This document shows positions 1 to 11,000 of a DNA stretch of 64,000 nt, in pieces. A program made the translations under genes and the position numbers. The notes beneath the pieces were generated by a model. The model did not search any database, was not told the origin of the DNA, and worked only from the letters and a program-made list of their open reading frames with translations. Numbering within the stretch: the stretch's first letter is position 1; every line of letters starts with the position of its first letter. This DNA comes from Membranipora membranacea (Eukaryota > Bryozoa > Gymnolaemata > Cheilostomatida > Membraniporidae): the NCBI GenBank assembly GCA_914767715.1, contig OU612067.1, positions 8,182,001 through 8,246,000 of the forward strand, read 5' to 3'.

Positions 1-721
1 AAAACGATTTTATAATGATGGATGTGATGGATTTTTGTATAACGATAAATTCAGAGCATGGAAAGCGGATTTCACAATAACTACAAAACCAACTAGTTAT
101 ATGAATTGTAATTTTTTTAAATTATGGAACTCACTCCAGGAAGATATGCAAGTTCAGTCACACCTGTAGTAAATGTGGTGACAAGACCCATGGCGTTGCC
201 AATTGTTAAAAAGAACAGATAAACACTCCTATAGTTTTGTAGCTAGATACATGGCATTTTTTGGTATGACTGGACTTTGTTGGTAGCACAGTAGCTTTCA
301 GAAACTGCTTTCAGATAGCTTTAAATTTTACGACTGTGATCTTATGGCTTTGAATGGTTATGTTTTTGACATACAGATGAATTATGATGAACCCGCCAGC
401 ATCCTATTTTGCTCATTATCACAATATAAGGATTTCAATAAATTACATCTCAGGGATGATAATAAGATATTCAAGTCAATGTCCTCTTTTTAGCCGAAAG
501 ACGAATCAATAATGTCTGTCATTCGATCTTCCATTTTATGGAGCCGTATTGTGGAGTGAATAGTTAGATAGTACATTTGGTGACCCTTGGTGGACTTCTT
601 AGATCATAGTGCTATTGGAGCTGTACCCTATCTTCGCCGCCCTACACATCTGGAGAAACTAGATATATGTTAGTTGATTGTGTTAAATAAAATGGGAATA
701 AATGGCTGCTATTTTGTATTT
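1..721. other. Intergenic, nothing recognised
   Basis: AT-rich sequence. I see no exon-like open frame, tRNA-like box or clear repeat on either strand. Confidence 0.5.
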
Positions 722-1118
722 CATCTTATTCCCCATATTTTATTCTATCATGTGAGCGATTTCCAACTTCAGAATCCGAATATTGGGAAGTTATGGCCTC
801 TCAAACCTTAAGGGTGATCACTTTCAATTGGTATTGGGAATCAGCGGAAGCACACCGTGTGGGACATCACAACCTTCATACTGATTATGAGTTATTACAC
901 TAATAATCACACAGATAAGATGATCAAAATTCAGCCCTTGGCGGGACTCAAACCTGGGTCATACATACCTGCAGGCAACCTCGCGCCACTTAGCCCAGCC
1001 AAGTGAGACTGTAGACAACAAGGGTGAGCGTTAGCGGTGTTGCCTGCACTTCCTCAATATTTGGATTCTATAGCCGGAAATCGCTCACATGATAGAATAA
1101 AATATGGAGAATAAGATG
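722..1118. mobile_element. Inverted-repeat element, about 400 bp, containing a tRNA-like segment
   Basis: The two ends are inverted copies. The outer 40 bases (725-764 against 1076-1115) differ at one position, and the match continues more loosely to about 75 bases (a segment near 765-795 against 1045-1075). The interior holds a minus-strand tRNA-like stretch (about 936-1012). No clear target-site duplication is visible. This fits a non-autonomous DNA transposon or foldback element. There is no coding sequence. It abuts a SINE that starts near 1120 and seems to have lost its 5' head there. Confidence 0.65.
936..1012 (-). repeat. tRNA-like SINE head inside the inverted-repeat element
   Basis: On the minus strand an A-box-like segment (GGGCTAAGTGGCGCG) is followed by a B-box-like segment (GGTTTGAGTCCCGCC), the internal RNA polymerase III promoter layout. 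Arms do not pair as in a working tRNA and no anticodon stem is convincing, so I read it as a tRNA-derived repeat, not a tRNA gene. Confidence 0.5.
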
Positions 1119-1121
1119 TAT

Positions 1122-1375
1122 AAGGGTATGGACTTGTGATCTTATGATCCAGGTTCGATTCCCGGTGCCGGTTGTCATTTCTGATTTTGCACCGGCAAGC
1201 CATTCATCCTAGCCAGGTCTGTTCAGATCAGGACCATAATTACAGGAGGTCTACTGTGTGATTGCATGCAGTATAAAGATCCCCCTCTTCGAAAAAGAGT
1301 AGCCGGCAACGGCGGGCAAGGGTATAGGGTACTACCTCACACAAGACACCCGAGCTTAAGAGGGCCCGTTAAATA
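1122..1375 (+). mobile_element. tRNA-derived SINE, family A, 5' end missing
   Basis: A B-box (GGTTCGATTCCCGG, near 1150) is followed by a body that matches, on the opposite strand, the copy at 13322-13645: shared blocks include GGACTTGTGATCT, GCCATTCAT-CTAGCCA, GGTC(T/C)ACTGTGT and AAAAAGAGTAGCCGG. Two copies with divergent flanks show a dispersed repeat. The A-box part is absent or eroded here, where the inverted-repeat element ends. Confidence 0.7.
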
Positions 1376-2822
1376 GTAAAATAATAAATTATATTCTGAG
1401 AAATCTCTACTCAAGGGACAATTAGATAAACTAAAATCTGAAACTGTGCATGACAATCCTCACGGTACACAATATATTAGTCAGGATGTTATACATCCGT
1501 AGTGAGGAGTACATAATCCCAGAATAAATTGGAATATTTTGGTATTTCAAGGAAAATAGTGGGATATCCTGGTGGGTCTTTCAATTGAAAACAGCCAAAA
1601 ACTCAATCCCATACCTGTTAGTGTCTCGCTCAGAACAATATATATTCTCAGCGAGCGCTTTAGGTGCAATTTTGTCTAGTAGAAAGACGAAGTTGGTGAT
1701 AATTTTGAGCGATGTGATTGTTATCATTTTCTTTAGTAAAGCATCGCTCATTCTTACTGAAAGGCCCACCTGGCCAGTTATTTAGAGTCATCTACTCCAA
1801 GTCTGAGTTGAAAAACTGACTTTCTCGCTAACTGCCGAGCTGAGGGGTGTAAGACAAAGACACAGTATTGATGCAACCTATCTACACACATATAATTACT
1901 GTCAAATTATTGCCCCTCTTCTATTGAGATTTTGAGCTTTAGATTCAGCTTTTGGTGTTTTTTGCCTGTTACAAGTTAAGGTCTTATGCAACACCTGAAT
2001 GATTGCACATTGTACATTATTCATTAACGTTATTGAGCTATGTAGCCGAATCATTCAAGTGGTCACACTTTGTGGTCTTATCATGTATCATTGTGCTTTG
2101 TACTTTGATCAATAAGCCAATGAGCTTCCTCATTTAGTTAGCCAATCAAAGGCAAATTTACTGAAATTGCGACACTAGGAACCTATCTGAATGTAATAGT
2201 AGGGGGCAAAGGAGCAAAGGTAAATATTGAAGTGAAGACAGATGGGATTCTGTGACATTAAAATATAATCTGTATCCATAAACCGTTTTTCAGTGTCAAC
2301 AACTTGATACTTTGATACAATGATGGAAGTTGCATAATCAGTTATCAGCAATAATTGCAGTTTAAACGCATCAGAAGCATGGGCGTCAATAGGGTTTTGT
2401 GTAGGGTGTTTATTTGATGTAATTTACAAAACAGAGTATAACTAGCCGCGGTGTGCGGCTCTGAGGCGCAGAGCGCCTGTGGGGAGGGTGCGGGAGGGGC
2501 GCCTTAGCCCTCCCGCCAGGGAAATTTTTTAGGTTTTTACTGCAAAAATAGAGGTATTTGAGCTATGTCTAGGGCTAACAATTAGGTTCTAAATTGGGCA
2601 GTGTGTTTCTTCCACTAAAAAAGCAAGTACTCAACCGAAGCGACCTCACTACAGGTACCAATAGCAAACATTATTGCAAGAAGTGATGTAACCAGTGGAA
2701 CATTCTGTTGTCAAAGTAATGTAAATTCCAGTGTTTTATTTTACTTGATGAATCTTTATACTATAATTTTACTTTCAATCAATAGTTCTCGATTAAAAGA
2801 TGTTCTAGTGTTGTTCTATGTT
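1376..2822. other. Intergenic; one GC-rich palindromic patch
   Basis: No gene recognised. At about 2444-2520 there is an unusually GC-rich patch with short self-complementary words (for example CTCTG-AGGCG-CAGAG and GGAGGG...CCCTCC). It looks like the end of a repeat element rather than coding sequence. Short open frames on both strands around 1581-1785 have no protein-like features. Confidence 0.4.
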
Positions 2823-3689
2823 CTATTTGTCGAAGATGAGGCTAGCCAGCTCCATGCGCCTCGGATGGAGAGCAGCAAACATGTCTATAACTTTTTCTTT
2901 GTCTATTGACACCCCACAGTGAATGCTCATTAAAGCAAGAGCATCAAGACGCTGGCTCGTTTCTGTCTTCCTGAGATATGAGTTCAGCCTTCGTAGGGTA
3001 CTGAAGCTCCGTTCACACTCGCATGTGGGGACTGGTAGAGTAGCCGCTATCCTCAGCAGGATGTTGATGTGAGGAAATAGGGAGGGGGGCACTTATCCAC
3101 TACCATGGTGATAGACCCGTCACCTACCTCCATTCCTGCCGAGTGTTGAGACCACCTTACCAATTCCATATCGAGGAGCTCTTGTGTGGGCATGTCGTTC
3201 TCATATTGTACTTTAGCAGCCTCTAACTCAGTGACGTTAATGCTGACTGGAAGGAGCAATCCCATAAGGGAAGTAGCAATAGAAGATATACCTGCAATAT
3301 AACATAGTAATTAAACCAAGCTTCATTATAATCACTCTATGATGCTCTCTTATTCTCTTATGAATGCTCTACGATATCAAACATTGGAAAGTAACAAACA
3401 AAACTAGAAAGCCAACATTATTCAATGTTGCTGTTATTTTCTTTCCGGACGCCAAACAAGAATTACAATTAATACGACATTCACCTGTAAACTGGGCATT
3501 CAGCTAGGCTATCAGATGATCCAGGAATGGAAGGTAAAGGTTGACGTGATAGTAGTCGTCAACCTTTCCACTGGTGAGGATTGTTCCACGATGAGCCATC
3601 CTGCCTGAGAGCCTGGGCAGCTTGGGCTCCACACCAGCAGTCTGAGCAAGCTTCGTAGTCATCACAAACCACTCCTTGCCGCTAGCCTC

Positions 3690-3815
3690 GGTACGAATCT
3701 GCTTATAGTATGCCTTTGTTGATTCCACCTAAAATATTCAGGATTAATCTCAAGCATTATACCTTAAATATTTTAGGTGGAATCAACAAAGGCATACTAT
3801 AAGCAGATTTGTACC
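3690..3815. repeat. 49-bp inverted duplication across an intron-exon boundary of the hAT relic
   Basis: 3690-3738 and 3767-3815 are reverse complements over 49 bases with one mismatch, separated by 28 bases. The left arm contains the intron end and first codons of the minus-strand exon beginning VESTKAYYKQIR; the right arm is an inverted copy lying in the intron upstream. This looks like a local inverted duplication. Confidence 0.85.
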
Positions 3816-5537
3816 ATCACAGTTCCCTGTCACACAAAACTAATATTACATGTATAACAAAAAATCATTATTTTGTTAAAAGTCACTAACAATTTTGTAA
3901 GCCTGATAGATGTCGATTCCTCGTCCTTGTAGTTGTTGGGTGATCCCCTGCAGGCTGCCCAGGAGGGAGTGAACCACACTAAATGATGCCAGGAATTCAA
4001 AGTCTGTGATCCCAGAGAGTAGAGAGCTGGCGTCTATCTTGGTACTGGTGGCCCACTCTCTCATGTCCACACTGACCTTCTCACTATGCAAACCATAAGC
4101 CATCAGCTCACATCACAACATACCTAGATCAGATGGAGAAGAACAAACAACTTTTATTTTTAATCAAATGTTGCACTCACCACTTTGAACATCGTAGCCT
4201 GATCAATAGATCATAATCTAGGCGCCCGACTTACTTGCATGATTTATAAAAGTGGGAGTAAGACGTGTGACGCTGCGACCATCTGGTTTCACACAGCTTG
4301 ATGAGTGGAGATCCTTTTGTTTTGCCTAGCTCCCCCTCTATCAGCTCACAGAGGGCTTTTGTACGAAGTGGGGTACTGAAGAAGGGGCAGGTCAAAAATT
4401 GATAGAGTCAATGTAACATATGTCAGCAACAACCCAAAACGTTTATAAAATAAGCCTACACTAAACTAAATCAGATGTGGTTAACCTTCATCTTCTCCTC
4501 CTACTATCTAGATCACCCTACTTTTGCATCTATCTTAATGTGTAGACTACATTGTTTGATAAAACAGTGGGCCTGTTACTTACTGCTGATATCATTGCGA
4601 TCACCTTCTTCACGTCGACGATACTGCATGCGTGCACGATCACCAGGTTTAGGCAGTGGGACGCACAGTGCACATATGTTGCACCGACTGCACTCCGCAC
4701 CGCTGGCTGCTCATGACAGCAGCACCATGATAGCCTTGCCCTCTGCAGTTACTGACATCCGGACCAAGATCTTCCAGCTTCTTTAGAATCTGTTCTCACA
4801 GCAACTCGCCTGTACATCGTCCTACTGGGTGGAAGCCGAGAAACTGCTCCTGGATAGTGTTAGAGTGGTCCAAAAACCGAACACATAGCGAGAGGTATTC
4901 GGTGGTGCCGCTGCTGGCCTCAGCACACAGAAAAGAAAAAAACTTTGCACCCTTTATAGAATTTATGATTGGTCCCCGGTTGATGTCATGGCCAATCACA
5001 CTTGTTAGCTGATTCTGTGACTGTGGGGATGTGTAGCTTATCCTTTTGGCCATGTGAGATTCCAGATCATTGTCATAGTTTGACAGAAGATGAAGCAGCT
5101 CGAGGAAGTTTCCCCGGTTCCTACTATCCGTGGATTCATCATGATCCCTGAAGGCCATGCCCTGCTGACCGAGATATATCACTGCAGATACAAGGTGACT
5201 GAGCTGCCTCCGATTGGACTCAATGTTGTCCAGCCTCTTTGTCTCTAGCATGTTGGTGATCTTCTTCTCGGGTCTGTCTATTGTTCCGGCTAAATTGTCT
5301 GCCATTATCTGGGCTTCGATATGGTACTGTTTAGTGTGGTGAAGCTTTATTGTTAAACAGATGCGCGCCCACTAGTTGAAGGGCTTATTGATAAGTGCCT
5401 GAAGCTGCTGCCGTTTGTCAAGCGGGACAAACAGTAGACAGGGGATGCAGAAAGCTCCATCAAGCCTTGCCGAATATGCTAACCAGTGTAATACTCAGCC
5501 TTGAAGCTCCGCATGCAGTCGTGCTGTAAGAGAGAAT

Positions 5538-5609
5538 ATTTGGAAGGTCTCGCTGCTGGCTGGCAACTCAGCAATACAAGTAGCCAGCCAGCAGCAGGAC
5601 CCTCCAAAT
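5538..5609. repeat. 27-bp arm hairpin in an intron of the hAT relic
   Basis: 5538-5564 and 5583-5609 are near-perfect inverted copies around an 18-base loop. They sit just upstream (on the minus strand) of the splice acceptor at 5524. A small foldback or MITE remnant is the simplest reading. Confidence 0.65.
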
Positions 5610-7151
5610 GCTATGTTTGATCAATTGATCTTAATAATGATATTGGTGCTTGCCACACTATGCATACGCTAGTTATATCTATAGATCCACCAAACTTTGA
5701 ATCTTTTTTGACCACAAAAAAGAAAGCTATAGATAAAACTATGTAGGTGTAGTACCTCAAAAATGACTCAATGCATATTCAGAGAAATGGAACATAATAA
5801 TGAGAACTTACCTGGTGTGTTTTAGGGAATGATGAAGGTGTGTTGTGTGCTTTAAGCATTCTGTACCGAAGCCCATCGTCGAACGTCTTGACTTTCTCCC
5901 AGATCTCCCTCACAGTCATGGTGCCGTTGATGAAGTCTCCTATATCTGCATCACATCGAAAATAGATGATGATGGATGATCATTAATAAATGATAAGCCG
6001 CATAAGAAACAACAAAGTAGATTGCCAGGGAGAGATCAGGAGAGAGGAATAGTTTTTCGGGATATGATTTCTATCTCAACGTTTCTGTAAGTCTCTGGAC
6101 GTTATTTTGCTTACCAATCACTGCGGGTACACTTGATGACCGCGTTCGCTGAGTAACTCTGCTAACCAGTCCACTAGAAGGAAGAGCCTGTACTGGGGGA
6201 TGATAGGAAGCATCAGGTCTCTCATCAATAATGACAACCTCATCAGATGCTTTAACGGAGGACTGGTCCGGTCATCACCGCGACCAGATTTAATTTAACA
6301 AAGTGAATCATAATCGTTGCTGCTGAGAAAATTGGTGTGACTGATTTAAGTTAATACATGCACAGGCACAACTTTCTTATATGTATATCATCAGACGTTT
6401 ACTACAGAGCTTACATCTGATGTTACTCTTTTTAGGATGCAATGACATGCTGCACAGTGCACTAATGATAAAGCTTAACGAACAGGGTAACAACATGCAG
6501 AACAGAGCTGGTTTAAACTTTACCTCCCGCAGTCACTTCACTGCATGTACTGGTTGATGGCGCTGGATCCATGCTTGATGAGATAATTATTATATGTCAA
6601 CAGCAGTTCAATAGCCACCTCGAATAGCTATACAATACAATCTTGGTTAGCAAAGTATCAGAGTGCAGTAGGCCTGTGGGTTGACATAGCAAAATTCTGT
6701 GTTGCTATAGGTATACTGTCTTACCTTTTGTCACCAAGACTTCCAGATGGCTTCTTTGTAGCAGAAGGCAAGTACTGAAACAGCGAGCGCTGCTGTCCCT
6801 GATCTGATTTTCGTTTTGACATCTCGACAAACGCTAGGTAGGTCTACTAAGGTGAATAATAAACTACAAAAAATATCAAAATTAGTCAATGGGAACGGTG
6901 ATAGAAAAATCTCTCAGTAGCATCGGCATAGGTCTAAGCTTGAATACTGGATAGATGGATGTTGGCCTGAGTATGGTTGGTTGATAATGAACCTTTGCAA
7001 GTTGTACTGTAGACAAATCCCCCAGGTGCCCATGCCCTACTACTACTGTAACTCTGGCCCAACCCTACAACTACTACTGTAACTACTACTGTCTCCCAGC
7101 GCCTGTGGTCTGGCTGCTTGGTGTGAGGTAAAGTCAGTGTATATGATCTGG

Positions 7152-7349
7152 GGTCAGGCCTGCCAACTTTCACTCATTTAGAGTGAGCCTCACTCAGTTG
7201 CCCCACTCAAAATAGTATGAGTGAGATTGAGTGAGACAATTGCCCCACTGTGACTCAAGTTAATATCTACTGTAGTATCATGGAAAGGAAAACTGCCCCA
7301 ATACTAACCAATCTCACTCAATTGCCCACCTTGGGGTTGGCAGGCCTGA
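7152..7349. mobile_element. Short element with CAGGCCTGCCAAC-type terminal repeats (MITE-like)
   Basis: The ends (7152-7166 and 7335-7349) are inverted copies of TCAGGCCTGCCAAC. The interior repeats the words ACTCA and GTTGCCCCAC in both orientations, so the similarity extends further inward. Termini starting CAG are typical of hAT elements, but I see no matching 8-bp duplication, so the superfamily is uncertain. The rest of 6823-8063 contains no recognised gene. Confidence 0.55.
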
Positions 7350-8063
7350 TGATCCCATGATAATGGTGTTGTGATAGACCATGGTTTCTGGTGGCTGGGG
7401 CATGTGTATGTATTGCTTAATCATCAAACAAGGACATAAGCCTATGGCCTCTTGTAAAAAATATGTATATTGAGTGTCCAGAAAATGGCTTTGGAAATTC
7501 CTCACTTGGAATTTCCAAAAAGCATTTAGTCCTTGGCATTCACATGACCCTGACATAAATAAATGAAACTAGCCAACTTGACTTGCTTTACTTACAGCTT
7601 GTAATTGGCAGATTAAAATCTATGTCAATGGTTGCCATGGATTTATTAGCTGCAGGATTACCTTCACTATAACAATAAATTGTATGATGGAAGGAGTAAA
7701 ACAAATTAAAAAAATGGCCAAGAACAAGAATAACAGACTTTGCCACAACACACATCAACACACTCTTGATTATACTGCTGTCTGTATCAAATCATAGCTC
7801 ACCAATGATAAGAGAAGTCAAATTGTCCACAAATAAACAAGCAAAAAAAAGTTAAAAATGTTTGTTCTACATTTAGGGTGTTCGTTCGCACAGGCCGAAC
7901 CCCCCTAGTGGCGCCCATGATCAGAAGGAAGTTTCCTTTCAGCTGATCAAATTGTTGGAAAGTCAAATTATGAACTTCAGTGAAAGATAGAAGCTGTTAG
8001 TTTATGAGCAAAAGTTGTGTAGTGTATGACTTTGTTAGGTGTTGCATTGTAGAAGAGTGAGCA

Positions 8064-11000
8064 ATGAATGAAAAGGCTACTAGTGAGACAGTCACAGAAT
8101 GTAAGTTCTGTTATCGTCAGGCTGATGAGATGATAGAACCACGAGCTCTGCCTTGTGATCATATATTCTGCTCTCCTTGTATAGAAGGTCACTACAACCC
8201 TCACAATGATGAGACGGTGTGCATAATTTGCAAGTGAGTAAATTTCTACTTTGCAAATTGGAGACTCATAAATATCGGTATTATGCTTTGGTTTGTAGTG
8301 TAATTCCTCATAGCAGGAGAACCTAAGATCTGGTCAACAAGTTTAAGTTCAACCTAAAAGGTCTGCACTTTGAGTTGCTCACCCTCCACTAATAAACAAG
8401 ATTTGATAGTAGTGTTCTATGGATGGGTCGGTTTCATTTTGCTAACCTCTATATTCATTGTTGTTGTTGTTGTTGTATAGTGATACCTCCCAAAAGGTGG
8501 TTCGGCCTGGAGCAACCAGCCGGTTATGCACTTTAACTGGACCATTTGTGTGATGTTCCTTTTGCAGTGAATGGCCAATTGACCATCCATCATAATAAAC
8601 TTGAAGAACTTTTAAGACTTATTGTTAAATATATGCTAACATAGAGCTCATTCTGATAATAAAAAACCATTATGTTGTAACTGATTGTAGGGTTGCGCAT
8701 AAAGGTATTGCTGCCAGTAAACTTCCTCAGGCTAATCTTTCAGCACAGGCAGCAGAGGAAAAGCCCCTTTGTGACTTATGTGAGGGACCAGATGAAGCTG
8801 AGGCTATCAGATACTGTATAGACTGTGAGCATAAGCTGTGTGACGAGGATCTCGCCGTAAGTAAAATAGTGAAGTGTGAGATGTTCTACTAGGCCAGCAG
8901 CAGCTATACAAAAAAGGCTTTAAAAATTACATTCGTGTAAGTGTCTTGAAGAGAAAATATTGAAGACTGTATCTGGTGTAGTTTTTAATGGCTGTTCTGA
9001 TGACGCATAGGTACTATTTCACAAAATGGGCAAAAAGGGGCGAATCCAAGTAAGAAGTTCGGAAAAGGGGATAAAAAGGGCGTTTTTTACAATTTAACTT
9101 CTCTTGGCAAAGTTCATAGAATGAAGCAGTGTCACTGATTTATTTTTATCAATATCATGCATATCATGAGTAGTTTTTGAGAGAATATCATACTGCTAAA
9201 CTTGTTGGCGTTTTACAGACAAATTGTAGTCACCGCTCGAACACAGTTGCGGCATAATAGTAGGTTTTGGGCTAGCGTGCAAGAATAACAGTGATAAATG
9301 TACTTCTCATGTCATTTTTCATGATTTGTTTATAAAAAGACCCCATCATAAAGTATCTGATAGCAGTGTTATAATAAATTGAGAATATATGAGAAAGGGG
9401 TGGATCAAGTTAGGATGTGATAAACAGGTATACGTTTATGAAGTTTTATTTAATAGCTATTTTAAATAGCACATAAGTATCACTGCTAAAACAAAACAAT
9501 GAACGGATGCAAATTCATACTAGTTTAAAGGTCAAGGTCTTCATCACCGGTAATTTGATCATACTCATCTTGCTGAGTGTCGTCCCTGCCATTGTCGCAT
9601 TACAGGAATCCACACAATTGCGTACAATGTAAACCGGCCTTCAAACATGAGCATCCACCGCTTTTGTCTAGGGTAGTTTTTTATGGCCGTTCTGATGGGG
9701 CGTACTATTTTACAAATCGGGCAAAATGGGGCGGATCCAAGTAAGAAACATGGAAAAGGGGGTATATAGAGCGTGTTTTACCATTTAACTTCTTTCGGCG
9801 AAGATCATAGAATGAAGTGGCGTCATTGAAATTTTTTTTATCAATATCATGCATATCTTGAGTGGTTTTTTAGAAAATATCATACTGCTAAGTCCATCTA
9901 TTGACGTTTTACAGACAGATTGTAGACACCCCTCAAACACAATTGCGGCATAAAAATAGGTTTTGTGCAACCTTTCCAGAATAACTGCGATAAATATACT
10001 TCATATGTGATTTTCATTATCTTTTTATAAGAAGACCCTATTATAAAATAACTGGTAGCAGTCTAATTATGAATTGGGAATATATGGGGACAGGGTCGAT
10101 CCAGTTAAGATGCGAAATACAGGTAGAGTCCAGAAACTTCTTGCCAATGAGTGATCAAAGAACTCTCAGAGTGCATATTCTTTCTATTGAGGCTAAGAAA
10201 AGGCAAAAAAGTTGCAAAATCTCGTTTTTTAATGATCATTCTGTATGTGCATTATCTACAGTAAAGAGTAACCAAGCTGTCACCTTGTTTCCGTTGTCAT
10301 CATCACTACTAGATGTATCTTCATTCTAAATACATAAATGATAGTTTGATAACACTGCTATCACAACACTACTAATAATGCTAACAGCTGTGTTACGCCT
10401 TGCTAGTAGTAGTAACAGCAATCCAGTCCCACGAGCATTAAAAGGCTGATGAGTAACTGGCATGCTTTAAATGTAGTGATTTGGACCACAGTCCTGCTGT
10501 AGTTGGTGCAAGTCCAGTGGTCGAGTGCCCCAGTGGTCGAGGCCTTTCCTCTCTTAGGCATTGACCACTGGGGCACTTGACCACTGGACTTGCACCAACT
10601 ACAGAAAGCCTGTGATTTGGACTGGAGTAAGCTGAAAGTAAGGTCAACAATAACATAGACCTATTTCTTTTCATTACAAAATAAAGTGCAGTTGTGAAAT
10701 ACCCTTTACCAGTGGTTCCTACATATCGTAGCAGCGGGTGGATTGTGTATACCCACAGATGAGTGTAGCGAAAGTAGAGAGCTGAAGCTAGCATACACGC
10801 CCCCCAGCCATCAATCACATCATCCCAGCATGCGTTCAGACAGGGAAACTTTGCCTGCCATTGCACTCTTTTGTTTACCAATCAAAAGGCCTTTTGTTAT
10901 ACAACTCTCATAGGTGGCTTGGGACATGACTCCCAGACATCGGCCCCCAGGGCCTATCCAACAGGGTCTTTTAGAACTGTACTTTATTTTGTAATGAGTG

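Larger units (their letters stand above)
2823..6822 (-). pseudogene. Decayed hAT-superfamily (ZMYM1-like) transposase gene
   Basis: The minus strand encodes pieces of a hAT transposase in order. The first exon (6822-6725, starts MSKRKSDQGQQ) ends in a GTAAG donor; exons at about 6577-6528 and 6271-6115 are serine-rich; exon 5939-5812 follows. From 5523 a TTF-type zinc-finger region appears (WLAYSARLDGAFCIPCLLF), then the DUF4371-like core, the LCETRW motif near 4290, and the C-terminal dimerisation region (3092-2823, CECERSFSTLRRLNSYLR). It is broken: a frameshift near 5484, an in-frame TAG at 5374-5372, a TGA at 4798-4796, a frameshift near 4690, and a TAG near 3510. Splice phase between exons 2 and 3 does not fit. 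Introns inside such a gene suggest a host-like or old copy. No terminal repeats were found. Normal role of the family: cut-and-paste transposition. Confidence 0.85.

Noticed and set aside
7152-7349. Definite hAT assignment for this MITE
   Set aside because: The ends start with CAG, but no 8-bp target duplication could be matched.
9000-10125. The 453-bp repeats as LTRs of a retrovirus-like element
   Set aside because: No TG...CA ends, no primer-binding site and no gag/pol between; only about 240 bp separates them.
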